DNA of 64,000 nt, taken from assembly GCF_006227205.1 (NCBI RefSeq), contig NZ_VCNG01000001.1:124001-188000 (forward strand), given 5' to 3'. Shown here piece by piece: positions 26,821 to 35,462 of this stretch (the first letter of the stretch is position 1; every line of letters begins with the position of its first letter). Origin of the DNA: Pseudomonas sp. ICMP22404. Lineage in GTDB: Bacteria; Pseudomonadota; Gammaproteobacteria; Pseudomonadales; Pseudomonadaceae. The notes below the pieces were generated by a model. It was not told the DNA's origin. It saw nothing but the letters and a program-made list of their open reading frames with translations, and made no database searches. Both the position numbers and the translations under genes were made by a program.

Positions 26821-27127
26821 TATTCAGATCATCAACGATGCCGAGGGAAATCCGGCATTTGTGGTGATTCCGTATTCACAATACGTTGCACAAAAGCTGG
26901 AGCCAGAGCTAATCCCCCATGAGGTGGTCAGCCGCATCGTCGACGGCGCAACCCCCATCCGCGCCTGGCGCGAACATCTGAACCTGACCCAGGACGACGT
27001 CGCCAAGCGCCTGGGCATTTCGCAACCGGCCTTTGCCCAGCAGGAGTCCGTTGCAAAACCCCGCCGGGCCACTCGCGAGAAGATTGCCGCGGCCTTTGGT
27101 ATCCATGCCGATCAACTGGAGCTCTAG
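26804..27127 (+). CDS. HTH (XRE-type) antitoxin
   Basis: A 107-aa protein. The N-terminal half (TDIQIINDAEGNPAFVVIP) is likely the toxin-binding part. A C-terminal helix-turn-helix, LNLTQDDVAKRLGISQPAFA, is followed by a basic stretch. It starts inside the toxin gene (ATG at 26804), which implies translational coupling. It should neutralise the toxin and repress the operon at the 26520-26559 repeat. Confidence 0.88.
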   Translation: MNVPTDIQIINDAEGNPAFVVIPYSQYVAQKLEPELIPHEVVSRIVDGATPIRAWREHLNLTQDDVAKRLGISQPAFAQQESVAKPRRATREKIAAAFGIHADQLEL

Positions 27128-27169
27128 TGCTCGAATCCCCGAATCGGCCTCACAGTCCACTAGCCGCCA

Positions 27170-27188
27170 ACTGTCAACTATGACAGTA
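27170..27188. promoter_or_regulatory. lux-box-like palindrome upstream of the 152-aa gene
   Basis: ACTGTCAACTATGACAGTA fits the CT-N12-AG rule of LuxR-type boxes and extends to CCGCC...GGCGG outside the core (12 of 13 arm bases pair). The same 19-mer with a single change recurs at 63946-63964. Confidence 0.55.
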
Positions 27189-27218
27189 GGCGGGCCAAAC
27201 AGAGAAGCCTAGGATCAG

Positions 27219-27239
27219 CACGTGACAGGAATTCACGTG
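27219..27239. promoter_or_regulatory. CACGTGA inverted repeat 30 bp upstream of the 152-aa gene
   Basis: Perfect 7-bp arms, CACGTGA at 27219-27225 and TCACGTG at 27233-27239, lie between the lux-box-like site and the ATG at 27269. It could be an operator or a leader hairpin. Confidence 0.45.
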
Positions 27240-27268
27240 ACTCCGGCCTAATCGCCAGGGAGCTGATC

Positions 27269-27727
27269 ATGCTGACTCAACATATCTTGCCTCAGACCCG
27301 GCAAACCCCATCATCCGGCAATGTTGTCGCCCAGCTGGAGGACGGCGCGCCCTTCCAGTCCAACATGATCAATTTTGCCTACGACTATTACACGACGGAC
27401 CGACAGCTACGCCTGACGCTTTCCGCCGTCCAGGTGCCGGACACGGCCGCCGAACGGGTCATTCGCGGAATCGAAATGGTGTTCAGCCCAGAAGTGACCA
27501 ACGAGACCCTGGTGATCGGGGAGCGGAAGGTGTACGTCACTTACTGGACAATGTGGGCGGAGAACGGCCAGACACGCTTCCGGACCAATGATGCCGACAA
27601 CGGCTCCGTCTCGGTGATGTTCAATCATGAGGAGGAAACCTACCTCGGTAATTTCACTTTCGGACCCGCCGGAAGCGTTATCCAGGGCAGTTTCTCCATC
27701 CAGGGGCGGGATAATTTCACCCTTTGA
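27269..27727 (+). CDS. Unrecognised 152-aa soluble protein
   Basis: I do not recognise the family. The protein starts MLTQHILPQTRQTPSSGN with a good GGGAG site, has no signal peptide or membrane span, and is rich in Thr, Asn and aromatic residues with alternating beta-like segments (VYVTYWTMW, GNFTFGPAGSVIQGSFSI). An all-beta fold such as a jelly roll is possible. It stands alone, behind two inverted repeats, and ends in a hairpin-containing gap (CACCGGTCATCGTCCGGTC) before the next gene. The regulated look suggests a conditionally expressed product. Confidence 0.7.
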   Translation: MLTQHILPQTRQTPSSGNVVAQLEDGAPFQSNMINFAYDYYTTDRQLRLTLSAVQVPDTAAERVIRGIEMVFSPEVTNETLVIGERKVYVTYWTMWAENGQTRFRTNDADNGSVSVMFNHEEETYLGNFTFGPAGSVIQGSFSIQGRDNFTL

Positions 27728-27796
27728 GGGACTCACCGGTCATCGTCCGGTCTAGCCGTACAGACGAGTCGAGCACGACATTCAAGGGATTTTCGT

Positions 27797-28573
27797 ATGC
27801 ACGCGCTTACCGTCCTGCCCTTCTACGGCGTGGCCATTTTCATCGCCATCGTGCTGGGCATCGAGGCCGGTCGCCGGATCGGCAACCGCCATCTTGCCCT
27901 GGACCCGGAGGGTGCCCGCCAGGGCGTTGGAGCGATTGAAGGCGCAGTGTTCGGCCTGCTGGCGCTGCTGATTGCCTTTACCTTCTCCGGTGCCGCCTCG
28001 CGCCTGGATCAGCAGCGAACGCTGATCGTCGCCGAAACCAACGCGATGGGCACCGCCTGGTTGCGCCTGGACCTGCTGCCGGCCGCCGAGCAACCGGCGG
28101 TGCGCCAGGCATTCAGGGATTATGTCGACGCCCGAATCGACTACTACCGCGACTTGCGCGAGGATGAGATCGACGAAGCCGCCCATGACCGGGCCAACGA
28201 GTTGCAGCAAACCATCTGGAAACGCACCGTCGCCGCCCTGCAGCAGATGCCCACGCCGACCCTGGGCGTCAGCGTGCTGCAAGCGCAGAACGAAATGATC
28301 GACATCACCACCACCCGCGCCGTGGCCCACGAAACCCACCCACCACTGATCATTTACCTGATGCTGGTGACCATGACCCTGGTCAGTGCCGTACTGATCG
28401 GCTACGGCATGGCCGGCACGGCGCAGCGTCACTGGCTGCACAGCCTGGGCTACGCGGTGGTCATGGTCTGCGTGTTGTATGTGATCCTGGACTTCGAGTA
28501 CCCCCGCTTCGGCGTTATCCGAGTCGACTACTTCGACAAAATCATGCTGGATCTGCGCAAGTCCCTGGACTGA
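27797..28573 (+). CDS. DUF4239-like (bestrophin-like) membrane protein
   Basis: A 258-aa protein with an N-terminal span (FYGVAIFIAIVLGIEAG), a second (AVFGLLALLIAFTFSGAA), a ~110-aa soluble loop and two C-terminal spans (LIIYLMLVTMTLVSAVLIGYG and GYAVVMVCVLYVILDF). The GAIEGAVFGLLALLIAFTFSGA segment and overall layout match DUF4239 proteins. The function is unknown; some are annotated bestrophin-like. It is a stand-alone gene. Confidence 0.75.
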   Translation: MHALTVLPFYGVAIFIAIVLGIEAGRRIGNRHLALDPEGARQGVGAIEGAVFGLLALLIAFTFSGAASRLDQQRTLIVAETNAMGTAWLRLDLLPAAEQPAVRQAFRDYVDARIDYYRDLREDEIDEAAHDRANELQQTIWKRTVAALQQMPTPTLGVSVLQAQNEMIDITTTRAVAHETHPPLIIYLMLVTMTLVSAVLIGYGMAGTAQRHWLHSLGYAVVMVCVLYVILDFEYPRFGVIRVDYFDKIMLDLRKSLD

Positions 28574-28651
28574 GGCGATAAAAATCACCACGTCCCCCGG
28601 CTCCGATATGGATAGACTTGGACCTCATACCTCCCCACTCCGAAGGCTCGA

Positions 28652-29068
28652 ATGATTATCTGCGGCATCGAAATCAAAGGCAGCGAAGCGATCATCGCCG
28701 TCGCTTCGCTGGATCAACAGGCATTGAGCCACGTCGCGCTGAACACCCGGAAAATCGCCCTGGACGATGATGACGAAGCCGCCAACGTCAAGGCTTTCGC
28801 GGCCCGGGTACGGGCGTTCGTCGCCGAGAACGCGATCGAACGCATCGCGATCAAGAAACGCAGCAAGAAAGGCGAGTTCGCTGGCGGCCCGACAACCTTC
28901 AAGATTGAAGGGGTCTTGCAGTTGCTGGAAGGTTGCGACGTGACGCTGCTCTCACCGCAGACGATCAACGCGCAACACAAGAAACATGACTTCGCCCTGC
29001 CAGCGACGCTGAACAAATATCAGCATGAGGCTTACAAGACGGCGTGTGCGGCGTTGATGAAGCAATAA
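28652..29068 (+). CDS. DUF3010 family protein
   Basis: A 138-aa protein, MIICGIEIKGSEAIIAVASL..., ending YKTACAALMKQ. I recognise the DUF3010 pattern (IAIKKRSKKGEFAGGPTTFKIEG, then LNKYQHEAYKTA). A role for the family is not known to me. It is followed by a REP pair. Confidence 0.82.
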   Translation: MIICGIEIKGSEAIIAVASLDQQALSHVALNTRKIALDDDDEAANVKAFAARVRAFVAENAIERIAIKKRSKKGEFAGGPTTFKIEGVLQLLEGCDVTLLSPQTINAQHKKHDFALPATLNKYQHEAYKTACAALMKQ

Positions 29069-29078
29069 GCAGATTTCC

Positions 29079-29168
29079 TGTGGGAGCGAGCCTGCTCGCG
29101 AAGGCGGTGGATCAGTAGGTATCCATGTTGGATTTGCCACCGTCATCGCGAGCAGGCTCGCTCCCACA
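29079..29168. repeat. REP pair, GTGGGAGC family
   Basis: An inverted pair in the convergent gap between the DUF3010 gene and cdhR. Confidence 0.88.
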
Positions 29169-29185
29169 GGGCCTGTGTTCGGCCC

Positions 29186-30127
29186 TCAGACCACCTTGCG
29201 CCGATCCTCCCGAGGGCAGCGTTCGAACCTCGCCCGATAACTGCGGGTGAAGTACGACGGTGACTCGAACCCGCAGGCGATGCTCACTTCCAGTACGCTC
29301 ATGTCGGTCTGGCGCAGCAGTTGCCGGGCCTTTTCCAGGCGCAGGCGCAGGTAGAAATTGCTGGGGGTGTCGTTCAGGTGCAGACGGAACAGCCGTTCGA
29401 GCTGGCGACGGGTAACCCCGATGGAATCGGCCAGTTCAAGGGTACTCAGGGGCGGCTCGCTGTGGGTTTCCATCTCACCGATGACATGCACCAGCTTCTT
29501 GTTGCGGATGCCGTAGCGGCTGGCGATTTCCATGCGCTGGTGATCCTTGCGCGGACGGATGCGACCGAGCACGAATTGTTCGCTGACCTGAATCGCCAGG
29601 TCCGCGCCGTGGGCCTGGCCGATCAGGTCCAGCATGAGATCGATGGAGGCAGTGCCCCCTGCGCAGGTGATGCGGCGGCGGTCGATTTCGAAGAGCTCCT
29701 GGGTCACGCTGAGCTGTGGATAGGACTCCTTGAACGCCTCGATGGCCTCCCAGTGCAGGGTCACGCGGTGCCCCTCCAGCAATCCCGCATCGGCCAGGAC
29801 CACACTGCCTGTATCGATGCCGCCCAGGGTCACGCCTTCCTTGTCCAGTCGGTGCAACCAGCGCTCCAACGCCGGTGTGGCGAACTTCAGCGGTTCGAAC
29901 CCCGCCACCACCCACAGGGTCGCGCCTTTTTTCAACGGCTCCAGCGCAGCGTCGGCGTTGACCGACATGCCATTGCTGGCCAGGACCGCGCCGCCATCGG
30001 CACTCAGCACATGCCAGCGGTACAGTTCGCCACGAAAGCGATTGGCGACCCGCAACGGTTCGATGGCCGAAATGAAGCCGATGGCCGAAAAACCCGGCAT
30101 CAGCAAAAAATAGAAATCCTGGGACAT
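29186..30127 (-). CDS. cdhR: Carnitine-responsive GlxA/AraC-type regulator
   Basis: A 313-aa protein. It has an N-terminal DJ-1/PfpI-like sensor domain (FYFLLMPGFSAIGFISAIEPLR, residues ~4-190) and a C-terminal AraC-type pair of HTHs (STLELADSIGVTRRQLERLF, SVLEVSIACGFESPSYFTRSY). It is divergent from caiX, exactly as CdhR (PA5389) is. CdhR activates the carnitine genes. The start MSQDFYFLLM is chosen by domain alignment. A direct repeat in the divergent gap is a candidate site. Confidence 0.92.
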   Translation of the reverse strand: MSQDFYFLLMPGFSAIGFISAIEPLRVANRFRGELYRWHVLSADGGAVLASNGMSVNADAALEPLKKGATLWVVAGFEPLKFATPALERWLHRLDKEGVTLGGIDTGSVVLADAGLLEGHRVTLHWEAIEAFKESYPQLSVTQELFEIDRRRITCAGGTASIDLMLDLIGQAHGADLAIQVSEQFVLGRIRPRKDHQRMEIASRYGIRNKKLVHVIGEMETHSEPPLSTLELADSIGVTRRQLERLFRLHLNDTPSNFYLRLRLEKARQLLRQTDMSVLEVSIACGFESPSYFTRSYRARFERCPREDRRKVV

Positions 30128-30191
30128 GGCGCACTCGGTCGACGGGTAGCGTGGGAGTCTTGATACGCCACTTGCAGGGGCCATTCAAGAG

Positions 30192-30225
30192 GTCGCTGCA
30201 GTGCAAGTGCGAGTCGCCGCAGTGC
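30192..30225. promoter_or_regulatory. Candidate CdhR site: 13-bp direct repeat, 21-bp period
   Basis: GTCGCTGCAGTGC at 30192-30204 and GTCGCCGCAGTGC at 30213-30225 match at 12 of 13 bases and start 21 bp apart, two helical turns. This is the usual geometry of AraC-family binding. They lie between cdhR and caiX, about 90 bp upstream of the caiX ATG. Confidence 0.6.
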
Positions 30226-30312
30226 GTTTTGCGAAAGGGCCGGCTGCGTAACTTGGCATCACCGGCGCGCAGACACCGGAACCCATAACAATAAGCTGCC
30301 GAGGAACCCGAC

Positions 30313-31263
30313 ATGAAACGACTGATCAGCTACTGCGTTCTTGCACTCAGCGGTACCACCTTTCTGGGCATGAGCTCCACCACCCTGGCAGCCGAACCGG
30401 CCACGTGCCAGAACGTGCGCCTGGGCGTGGTCAACTGGACCGACGTCATCGCCACCAGTGCCTTGACCCAGGTGATGCTCGACGGCCTCGGCTACCAGAC
30501 CAAACAGACCAGCGCTTCCCAACAGATCATCTTCGCTGGCATCCGCGATCAACGCCTGGACATGTTCCTGGGCTATTGGAACCCGCTGATGACCCAGACC
30601 ATCACACCGTTCGTCGAGGCCAAGCAGGTGAAGGTGCTGGAGCAACCCAGCCTGAAAGATGCCCGCGCCACCCTGGCCGTGCCGACTTACCTGGCCGACA
30701 AGGGCCTGAAGACCTTCGCCGACATCGCCAAGTTCGAAAAGGAACTGGGCGGCAAGATCTATGGCATCGAACCCGGCTCCGGCGCCAATACCCAGATCAA
30801 GGCAATGATCGCCAAGAACCAGTTCGGCCTGGGCAAATTCCAACTGGTGGAGTCCAGCGAGGCCGGCATGCTTGCCGCCGTGGACCGTGCCGTGCGGCGC
30901 AAGGAAGCCGTGGTGTTCTTCGGCTGGGCACCGCACCCGATGAACGTCAACGTACAGATGACCTACCTCACCGGCAGCGACGACGCCCTCGGCCCGAATG
31001 AAGGCATGGCCACCGTTTGGACCGTCACGGCGCCGAACTACGCCGAACAATGCCCGAACGTCAGCCGGTTGCTGAGCAACCTGACCTTCAGCGCCGAAGA
31101 CGAGAGCCGGATGATGCAGCCGCTGCTGGATCACAAGGACCCGCTCGAATCGGCCCGGCAATGGCTCAAGGACCATCCGCAGGACAAGCAGCGCTGGCTC
31201 GAAGGCGTGACCACCTTCGACGGCAAGCCGGCCGCCGACAACCTGAAACTGACCAGTAACTGA
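30313..31263 (+). CDS. caiX: L-carnitine-binding periplasmic protein
   Basis: A 316-aa ABC solute-binding protein with a signal peptide ending near TTLAAEPA (residue ~27). It is paralogous to CbcX at 39.3 kb: both share an AEPA-x-C start to the mature protein, YGIEPG, SSEAGML and FFGWAPHPMN/FLGWAPHPMN. The quaternary-ammonium aromatic cage is implied by VNWTDV and the WNP/GWAPHP tryptophans. CaiX lacks its own permease and is known to deliver carnitine to the CbcWV core encoded downstream. First gene of the carnitine operon. Confidence 0.93.
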   Translation: MKRLISYCVLALSGTTFLGMSSTTLAAEPATCQNVRLGVVNWTDVIATSALTQVMLDGLGYQTKQTSASQQIIFAGIRDQRLDMFLGYWNPLMTQTITPFVEAKQVKVLEQPSLKDARATLAVPTYLADKGLKTFADIAKFEKELGGKIYGIEPGSGANTQIKAMIAKNQFGLGKFQLVESSEAGMLAAVDRAVRRKEAVVFFGWAPHPMNVNVQMTYLTGSDDALGPNEGMATVWTVTAPNYAEQCPNVSRLLSNLTFSAEDESRMMQPLLDHKDPLESARQWLKDHPQDKQRWLEGVTTFDGKPAADNLKLTSN

Positions 31264-31335
31264 TCGAACGTTATTCCTCTGCGCGGCACTCAACTGGCTG
31301 CGCAGTGACTCACTACGCCTGAAGGAAACCGCACC

Positions 31336-32223
31336 ATGAACCACGACGTCATCATCACCTGCGCACTCACCGGTGCTGGCGACACGACCGCCAAGAGCCC
31401 TCACGTACCGGTCACGCCGAAACAGATCGCCGAGGCCGCTGTAGAAGCCGCCAAGGCCGGGGCTACAGTGGTCCATTGCCACGTCCGCGACCCTCAGACC
31501 GGCAAGTTCAGCCGCGACGTGGCGCTGTATCGCGAAGTGATGGAACGCATCCGCGAGGCTGACGTGGACATCATCGTCAACCTCACCGCCGGCATGGGTG
31601 GCGACCTGGAGATTGGCAGCGGCGAGCGGCCCATGGAGTTCGGTCCCAACACCGATCTGGTGGGACCGCTGACCCGCCTGGCCCACGTCGAAGAATTGCT
31701 GCCGGAAATCTGCACCCTGGATTGCGGCACCCTGAATTTCGGCGACGGCGACACCATCTACGTCTCCACTCCGGCGCAACTGCGGGCCGGGGCTCGGCGC
31801 ATCACCGAGCTGGGGGTCAAGGCCGAACTGGAAATCTTCGACACCGGCCACCTGTGGTTCGCCAAGCAAATGATCAAGGAAGGTCTGCTGGACAACCCCC
31901 TGTTCCAACTCTGCCTGGGCATCCCATGGGGCGCTCCGGCCGACACCACCACCATGAAAGCCATGGTCGACAACCTGCCGGCGGACGCGGTGTGGGCCGG
32001 CTTCGGCATCGGGCGCATGCAGATGCCAATGGCCGCCCAGGCGGTGCTGCTGGGCGGCAACGTACGGGTCGGACTGGAGGACAACCTGTGGCTGGACAAA
32101 GGCGTGCTCGCCACCAACGGCCAACTGGTGGAACGAGCCGGCGAAATCCTCAGCCGCCTCGGTGCCCGCGTGCTCACGCCCGCTGAAGGCCGCAAGAAAA
32201 TGGGCCTGACCAAGCGCAGCTGA
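31336..32223 (+). CDS. cdhC: 3-dehydrocarnitine cleavage enzyme (BKACE/DUF849)
   Basis: A 295-aa beta-keto acid cleavage enzyme. It should convert 3-dehydrocarnitine plus acetyl-CoA into betainyl-CoA plus acetoacetate. The zinc-site motif VVHCHVRDP near residue 48 and [12 protein letters not shown] are family hallmarks. A strong AAGGAAAC site precedes the ATG. It follows caiX by 72 bp; the gap includes a CTGCGCGGC...GCTGCGCAG hairpin without a T-run, perhaps to raise caiX mRNA level over the enzymes. Confidence 0.93.
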   Translation: MNHDVIITCALTGAGDTTAKSPHVPVTPKQIAEAAVEAAKAGATVVHCHVRDPQTGKFSRDVALYREVMERIREADVDIIVNLTAGMGGDLEIGSGERPMEFGPNTDLVGPLTRLAHVEELLPEICTLDCGTLNFGDGDTIYVSTPAQLRAGARRITELGVKAELEIFDTGHLWFAKQMIKEGLLDNPLFQLCLGIPWGAPADTTTMKAMVDNLPADAVWAGFGIGRMQMPMAAQAVLLGGNVRVGLEDNLWLDKGVLATNGQLVERAGEILSRLGARVLTPAEGRKKMGLTKRS

Positions 32224-32243
32224 CCCGAGCCTTTGCATATCCC

Positions 32244-32333
32244 TGTGGGAGCGAGCCCGCTCGCGATAGCGGTACAACAGCCTATCGATGTGCCGACTGA
32301 CACTCCGCCATCGCGAGCAGGCTCGCTCCCACA
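32244..32333. repeat. REP pair between cdhC and cdhA
   Basis: Inverted GTGGGAGCGAGCCCGCTCGC units within the carnitine operon, ending about 30 bp before the cdhA start. Confidence 0.88.
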
Positions 32334-32364
32334 TTCAGTTCATCGCACTCTTCAGGAAACCACC

Positions 32365-33330
32365 ATGAGCTTTATCACCGACATCAAGATCTTCGCCGCC
32401 CTGGGCAGTGGCGTCATCGGCAGCGGCTGGATCAGCCGGGCCCTGGCCCATGGCCTGGACGTCGTGGCCTGGGACCCGGCACCGGGTGCCGAGGCAGCGC
32501 TGCGCAAACGCGTCGCCAGTGCCTGGGGCGCACTGGAGAAACAAGGCCTGGCGCCTGGCGCTTCCCAGGACCGACTGCGCTTTGTCGCGACCATCGAAGA
32601 ATGCGTGCGCGATGCCGACTTCATCCAGGAGAGCGCCCCCGAGCGCCTGGAACTCAAACTCCAACTGCACAGCCAGATCAGCGCTGCCGCCAAGCCCAAT
32701 GCGCTGATCGGCTCCAGCACGTCGGGGCTGCTGCCTAGCGAGTTCTACGAAGGTTCCACCCATCCGGAACGCTGCGTAGTCGGTCACCCGTTCAACCCGG
32801 TGTACCTGCTGCCGCTGGTGGAAGTGGTCGGTGGCAAGAACACCGCGCCCGAAGCCATCCAGGCCGCCATGCAGGTCTATGAATCGCTCGGCATGCGCCC
32901 CCTGCACGTGCGCAAGGAAGTCCCCGGCTTCATCGCCGATCGCCTGCTTGAAGCGCTCTGGCGCGAAGCCCTGCACCTGGTCAACGACGGCGTGGCGACC
33001 ACCGGGGAAATCGATGATGCCATTCGTTTTGGTGCCGGCCTGCGCTGGTCGTTCATGGGTACGTTCCTGACGTACACCTTGGCTGGCGGCGATGCCGGGA
33101 TGCGCCATTTCATGGCCCAGTTCGGCCCGGCGCTGCAATTGCCGTGGACCTACCTGCCGGCGCCGGAACTGACCGAGAAGCTGATCGACGATGTGGTGGA
33201 AGGCACCAGCGATCAGCTGGGCAGCCACAGCATTTCGGCGCTGGAGCGCTATCGTGACGATTGCCTGCTGGCGGTGCTGGAAGCGGTAAGGACCACGAAA
33301 GAGAAGCATGGGATGGCGTTTACCGAGTAA
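32365..33330 (+). CDS. cdhA: L-carnitine dehydrogenase
   Basis: A 321-aa enzyme of the 3-hydroxyacyl-CoA dehydrogenase family that oxidises L-carnitine to 3-dehydrocarnitine with NAD+. The nucleotide-binding loop [16 protein letters not shown] is at residue ~11, and [18 protein letters not shown] is the family's catalytic-His region. The start [14 protein letters not shown] gives the length known for P. aeruginosa CdhA; the frame stays open upstream through the REP. Confidence 0.95.
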   Translation: MSFITDIKIFAALGSGVIGSGWISRALAHGLDVVAWDPAPGAEAALRKRVASAWGALEKQGLAPGASQDRLRFVATIEECVRDADFIQESAPERLELKLQLHSQISAAAKPNALIGSSTSGLLPSEFYEGSTHPERCVVGHPFNPVYLLPLVEVVGGKNTAPEAIQAAMQVYESLGMRPLHVRKEVPGFIADRLLEALWREALHLVNDGVATTGEIDDAIRFGAGLRWSFMGTFLTYTLAGGDAGMRHFMAQFGPALQLPWTYLPAPELTEKLIDDVVEGTSDQLGSHSISALERYRDDCLLAVLEAVRTTKEKHGMAFTE

Positions 33331-33345
33331 TCCTTTTCTGGCCTC

Positions 33346-33413
33346 CATCGCGAGCAGGCTCGCTTCCACATTGGATCTGCATCGCACAGGTGGGAGCGAG
33401 CCTGCTCGCGATG
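33346..33413. repeat. REP pair between cdhA and cdhB
   Basis: An inverted GCGAGCAGGCTCGC / GCGAGCCTGCTCGC pair inside the carnitine operon. Confidence 0.85.
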
Positions 33414-33451
33414 AGGCCAGACCAGTCACTACACCTGTCGGAACCTGAACC

Positions 33452-33934
33452 ATGCCCACCCTCACCACCTACCAAACCCACATCCGCCCCGAATGGGTCG
33501 ATTACAACGGTCACCTGCGCGACGCCTACTACCTGCTGATTTTCAGCTACGCCACCGACGCACTGATGGACATGCTCGACATGGACAGCCAGAACCGCGA
33601 CGCCAGCGGCCACTCGTTGTTCACCCTCGAACTGCACCTCAATTACCTGCACGAAGTGAAGGTCGACGCCAACGTCGAAGTGCATACGCAGATCATCGGT
33701 CACGACGCCAAACGCTTGCATCTCTACCACAGCCTGCACCTGGTTGGCGGCGACAAGGAGCTGGCGGGCAACGAACAGATGCTGCTGCACGTCGATTTGG
33801 CGGGCCCGCGTTCGGCGCCTTTCACGGAACCTACTCTGGGCAAACTCAAGGCCTTGATCAGCGAACAGTCCGAGCTGCCGCCGTCGGCTTGCATCGGTCG
33901 GGTCATCGCCCTGCCGCCTGCCCGCCAAGCCTAG
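33452..33934 (+). CDS. cdhB: Betainyl-CoA thioesterase
   Basis: A 160-aa hot-dog-fold thioesterase of the 4-hydroxybenzoyl-CoA type: WVDYNGHLRDAYYLLIF carries the conserved acidic/Asn-Gly-His motif, then LHLNYLHEVKVDANVEVHTQI. It releases glycine betaine from betainyl-CoA, the last step of carnitine degradation, and so joins this operon to gbcAB. It follows cdhA and precedes the dioxygenase by 14 bp. Confidence 0.92.
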   Translation: MPTLTTYQTHIRPEWVDYNGHLRDAYYLLIFSYATDALMDMLDMDSQNRDASGHSLFTLELHLNYLHEVKVDANVEVHTQIIGHDAKRLHLYHSLHLVGGDKELAGNEQMLLHVDLAGPRSAPFTEPTLGKLKALISEQSELPPSACIGRVIALPPARQA

Positions 33935-33948
33935 AAAAGGAGATCGCC

Positions 33949-35112
33949 ATGAACACCGCCGCCGCTGTTGCCGACTTCCGTCGCTATCCCCGGGTTTGCG
34001 CGTTGACCGCGGCAAGTCCCTTCGCCGACCGGATACAGGTCACCTGGGCCGATGGCCGGATCAGCCCGTTTCATCATCAATGGCTGCGGGATAACTGTCC
34101 GTGCTCCCACTGCGTCTATACCGTTACCCGGGAACAGGTGCTGGAAATCGTCGATGTGCCCGAAGACCTGGCGCCTGGCGCAATCCGCCTCGACGACGAA
34201 GGCAGCCTGTGGGTGGATTGGCAAGACGGCCACCAAAGCCGTTTCGACCCGGGCTGGCTGCGCGCCCACGCCTACGACGATGAATCCAGGGCCGAGCGCC
34301 TGGCGGGCAAGGCCAAGCGCCAACTTTGGAAACACGATCTGCAACTGCCGGTGTTCGATTATCCGGCGCTGATGGAGGATGACAGCGCGCTGCTGCAATG
34401 GCTGCTCGCGGTACGAGACATCGGTCTGACCCAGGTGCGCGGCGTGCCCACCGAACCCGGCTCGCTGAAACAGATTGCCCAGCGCATCTCATTCATCCGC
34501 GAGAGCAACTTCGGCGTGCTGTTCAATGTGCAATCCAAGGCCAACGCCGACAGTAACGCCTACACCGCCTTCAACCTGCCACTGCACAGCGACTTGCCGA
34601 CCCGGGAGTTGCAACCGGGGTTGCAGTTCCTGCATTGCCTGGTCAACGACGCGGATGGCGGCGAGAGTATTTTCGTCGATGGTTTCGCCATTGCCGAAGC
34701 CCTGCGCCAGGAAGACCCGGAGGCTTTTGCGGCGCTGTGCACGATCCCGGTGGAGTTTCGCAACAAGGATCGCCACAGCGATTACCGCTGCCTGGCGCCC
34801 ATCATCGCGCTGGACGCGCTGGGGCAGGTTTCCGAAATCCGCATGGCGAACTTCCTGCGTGGGCCGTTCGACACCTCAGTCGAGCAGATGCCCGACCTCT
34901 ACCGCGCCTACCGACGCTTCATCGCCTTGACCCGCGAACCTTCGTTTCGCCTGACACAGCGGCTGGAGCCCGGCCAGTTGTGGTGCTTCGACAACCGCCG
35001 CACCCTCCACGCTCGCAACGCCTTCGACCCGGCCACCGGGGCGCGGCATTTCCAGGGCTGCTATGTGGACCGGGATGAGTTGCTGTCGCGGATTCTGGTA
35101 TTGCAGCGCTAG
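33949..35112 (+). CDS. Gamma-butyrobetaine dioxygenase
   Basis: A 387-aa 2-oxoglutarate/Fe(II) oxygenase of the TauD/GBBH family, which hydroxylates gamma-butyrobetaine to L-carnitine. The N-terminal zinc-binding domain has the WLRDNCPCSHC motif (near residue 45). The iron ligands are H-x-D in PLHSDLPTRE and the distal His in RTLHARNAF, followed by the 2-oxoglutarate Arg. An AAAAGGAG site precedes the ATG at 33949. The length matches the Pseudomonas sp. AK1 enzyme (about 383 aa). It lets the operon use gamma-butyrobetaine as well as carnitine. Confidence 0.92.
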   Translation: MNTAAAVADFRRYPRVCALTAASPFADRIQVTWADGRISPFHHQWLRDNCPCSHCVYTVTREQVLEIVDVPEDLAPGAIRLDDEGSLWVDWQDGHQSRFDPGWLRAHAYDDESRAERLAGKAKRQLWKHDLQLPVFDYPALMEDDSALLQWLLAVRDIGLTQVRGVPTEPGSLKQIAQRISFIRESNFGVLFNVQSKANADSNAYTAFNLPLHSDLPTRELQPGLQFLHCLVNDADGGESIFVDGFAIAEALRQEDPEAFAALCTIPVEFRNKDRHSDYRCLAPIIALDALGQVSEIRMANFLRGPFDTSVEQMPDLYRAYRRFIALTREPSFRLTQRLEPGQLWCFDNRRTLHARNAFDPATGARHFQGCYVDRDELLSRILVLQR

Positions 35113-35125
35113 ACCGCGTCGTAGC

Positions 35126-35194
35126 CATCGCGAGCAGGCTCGCTCCCACAGAAGCCCCCGCTCCCCTGTGGGATCGGGCCTGCTCGCGAAGGCG
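35126..35194. repeat. REP pair downstream of the dioxygenase gene
   Basis: Inverted GTGGGAGC-family units, one degenerate (GTGGGATCGGGCC), directly after the last gene of the carnitine operon. Confidence 0.83.
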
Positions 35195-35213
35195 TCGGCA
35201 CGGACACGCAGGC

Positions 35214-35249
35214 AAAAAAATCCCCGATCAAGCCGTGACATGATCGGGG
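35214..35249 (-). terminator. Intrinsic terminator on the minus strand
   Basis: CCCCGATCA (35222-35230) pairs perfectly with TGATCGGGG (35241-35249) around a 10-nt loop. Read on the minus strand the stem is followed by ATTTTTTT (35214-35221). No annotated minus-strand gene lies just upstream, so it must end an unannotated transcript. Confidence 0.75.
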
Positions 35250-35440
35250 CAGGAGGCGTTACTGGAGGAGCTGTCAGCGCGAGGGTGACCAAACCATCGT
35301 GATTCAGCTTGAGGCCAGTGTGCCCAGTCCCGGTCAGCGTCAGTTAGCCGAAAACGACACGCTCATAGCCATATAGGTCATCGCGACGATTTGCCCTTGC
35401 CGCAGCTTCGGGTGGCTACCAGAATCGAGTCACGCCCCCA
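35214..35440 (-). ncRNA. Candidate small RNA or leader transcript (minus strand)
   Basis: The orphan minus-strand terminator at 35214-35249 requires a transcript starting in 35250-35460, since 35463 onwards is a plus-strand gene. A 13-codon frame (MTYMAMSVSFSAN, 35340-35381) lies inside it with only a weak ribosome site. It could be a small RNA of about 150-230 nt or a short-peptide gene. Boundaries on the 5' side are a guess. Confidence 0.4.
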
Positions 35441-35462
35441 TCCATGAACAAGGAAAAGCGTC

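Noticed and set aside
30259..33468. Long minus-strand frames opposite the carnitine genes (691 and 377 codons)
   Set aside because: They read through REP elements, giving typical GSEPAR/ASLLA strings, and are antisense to cdhA, cdhC and caiX.
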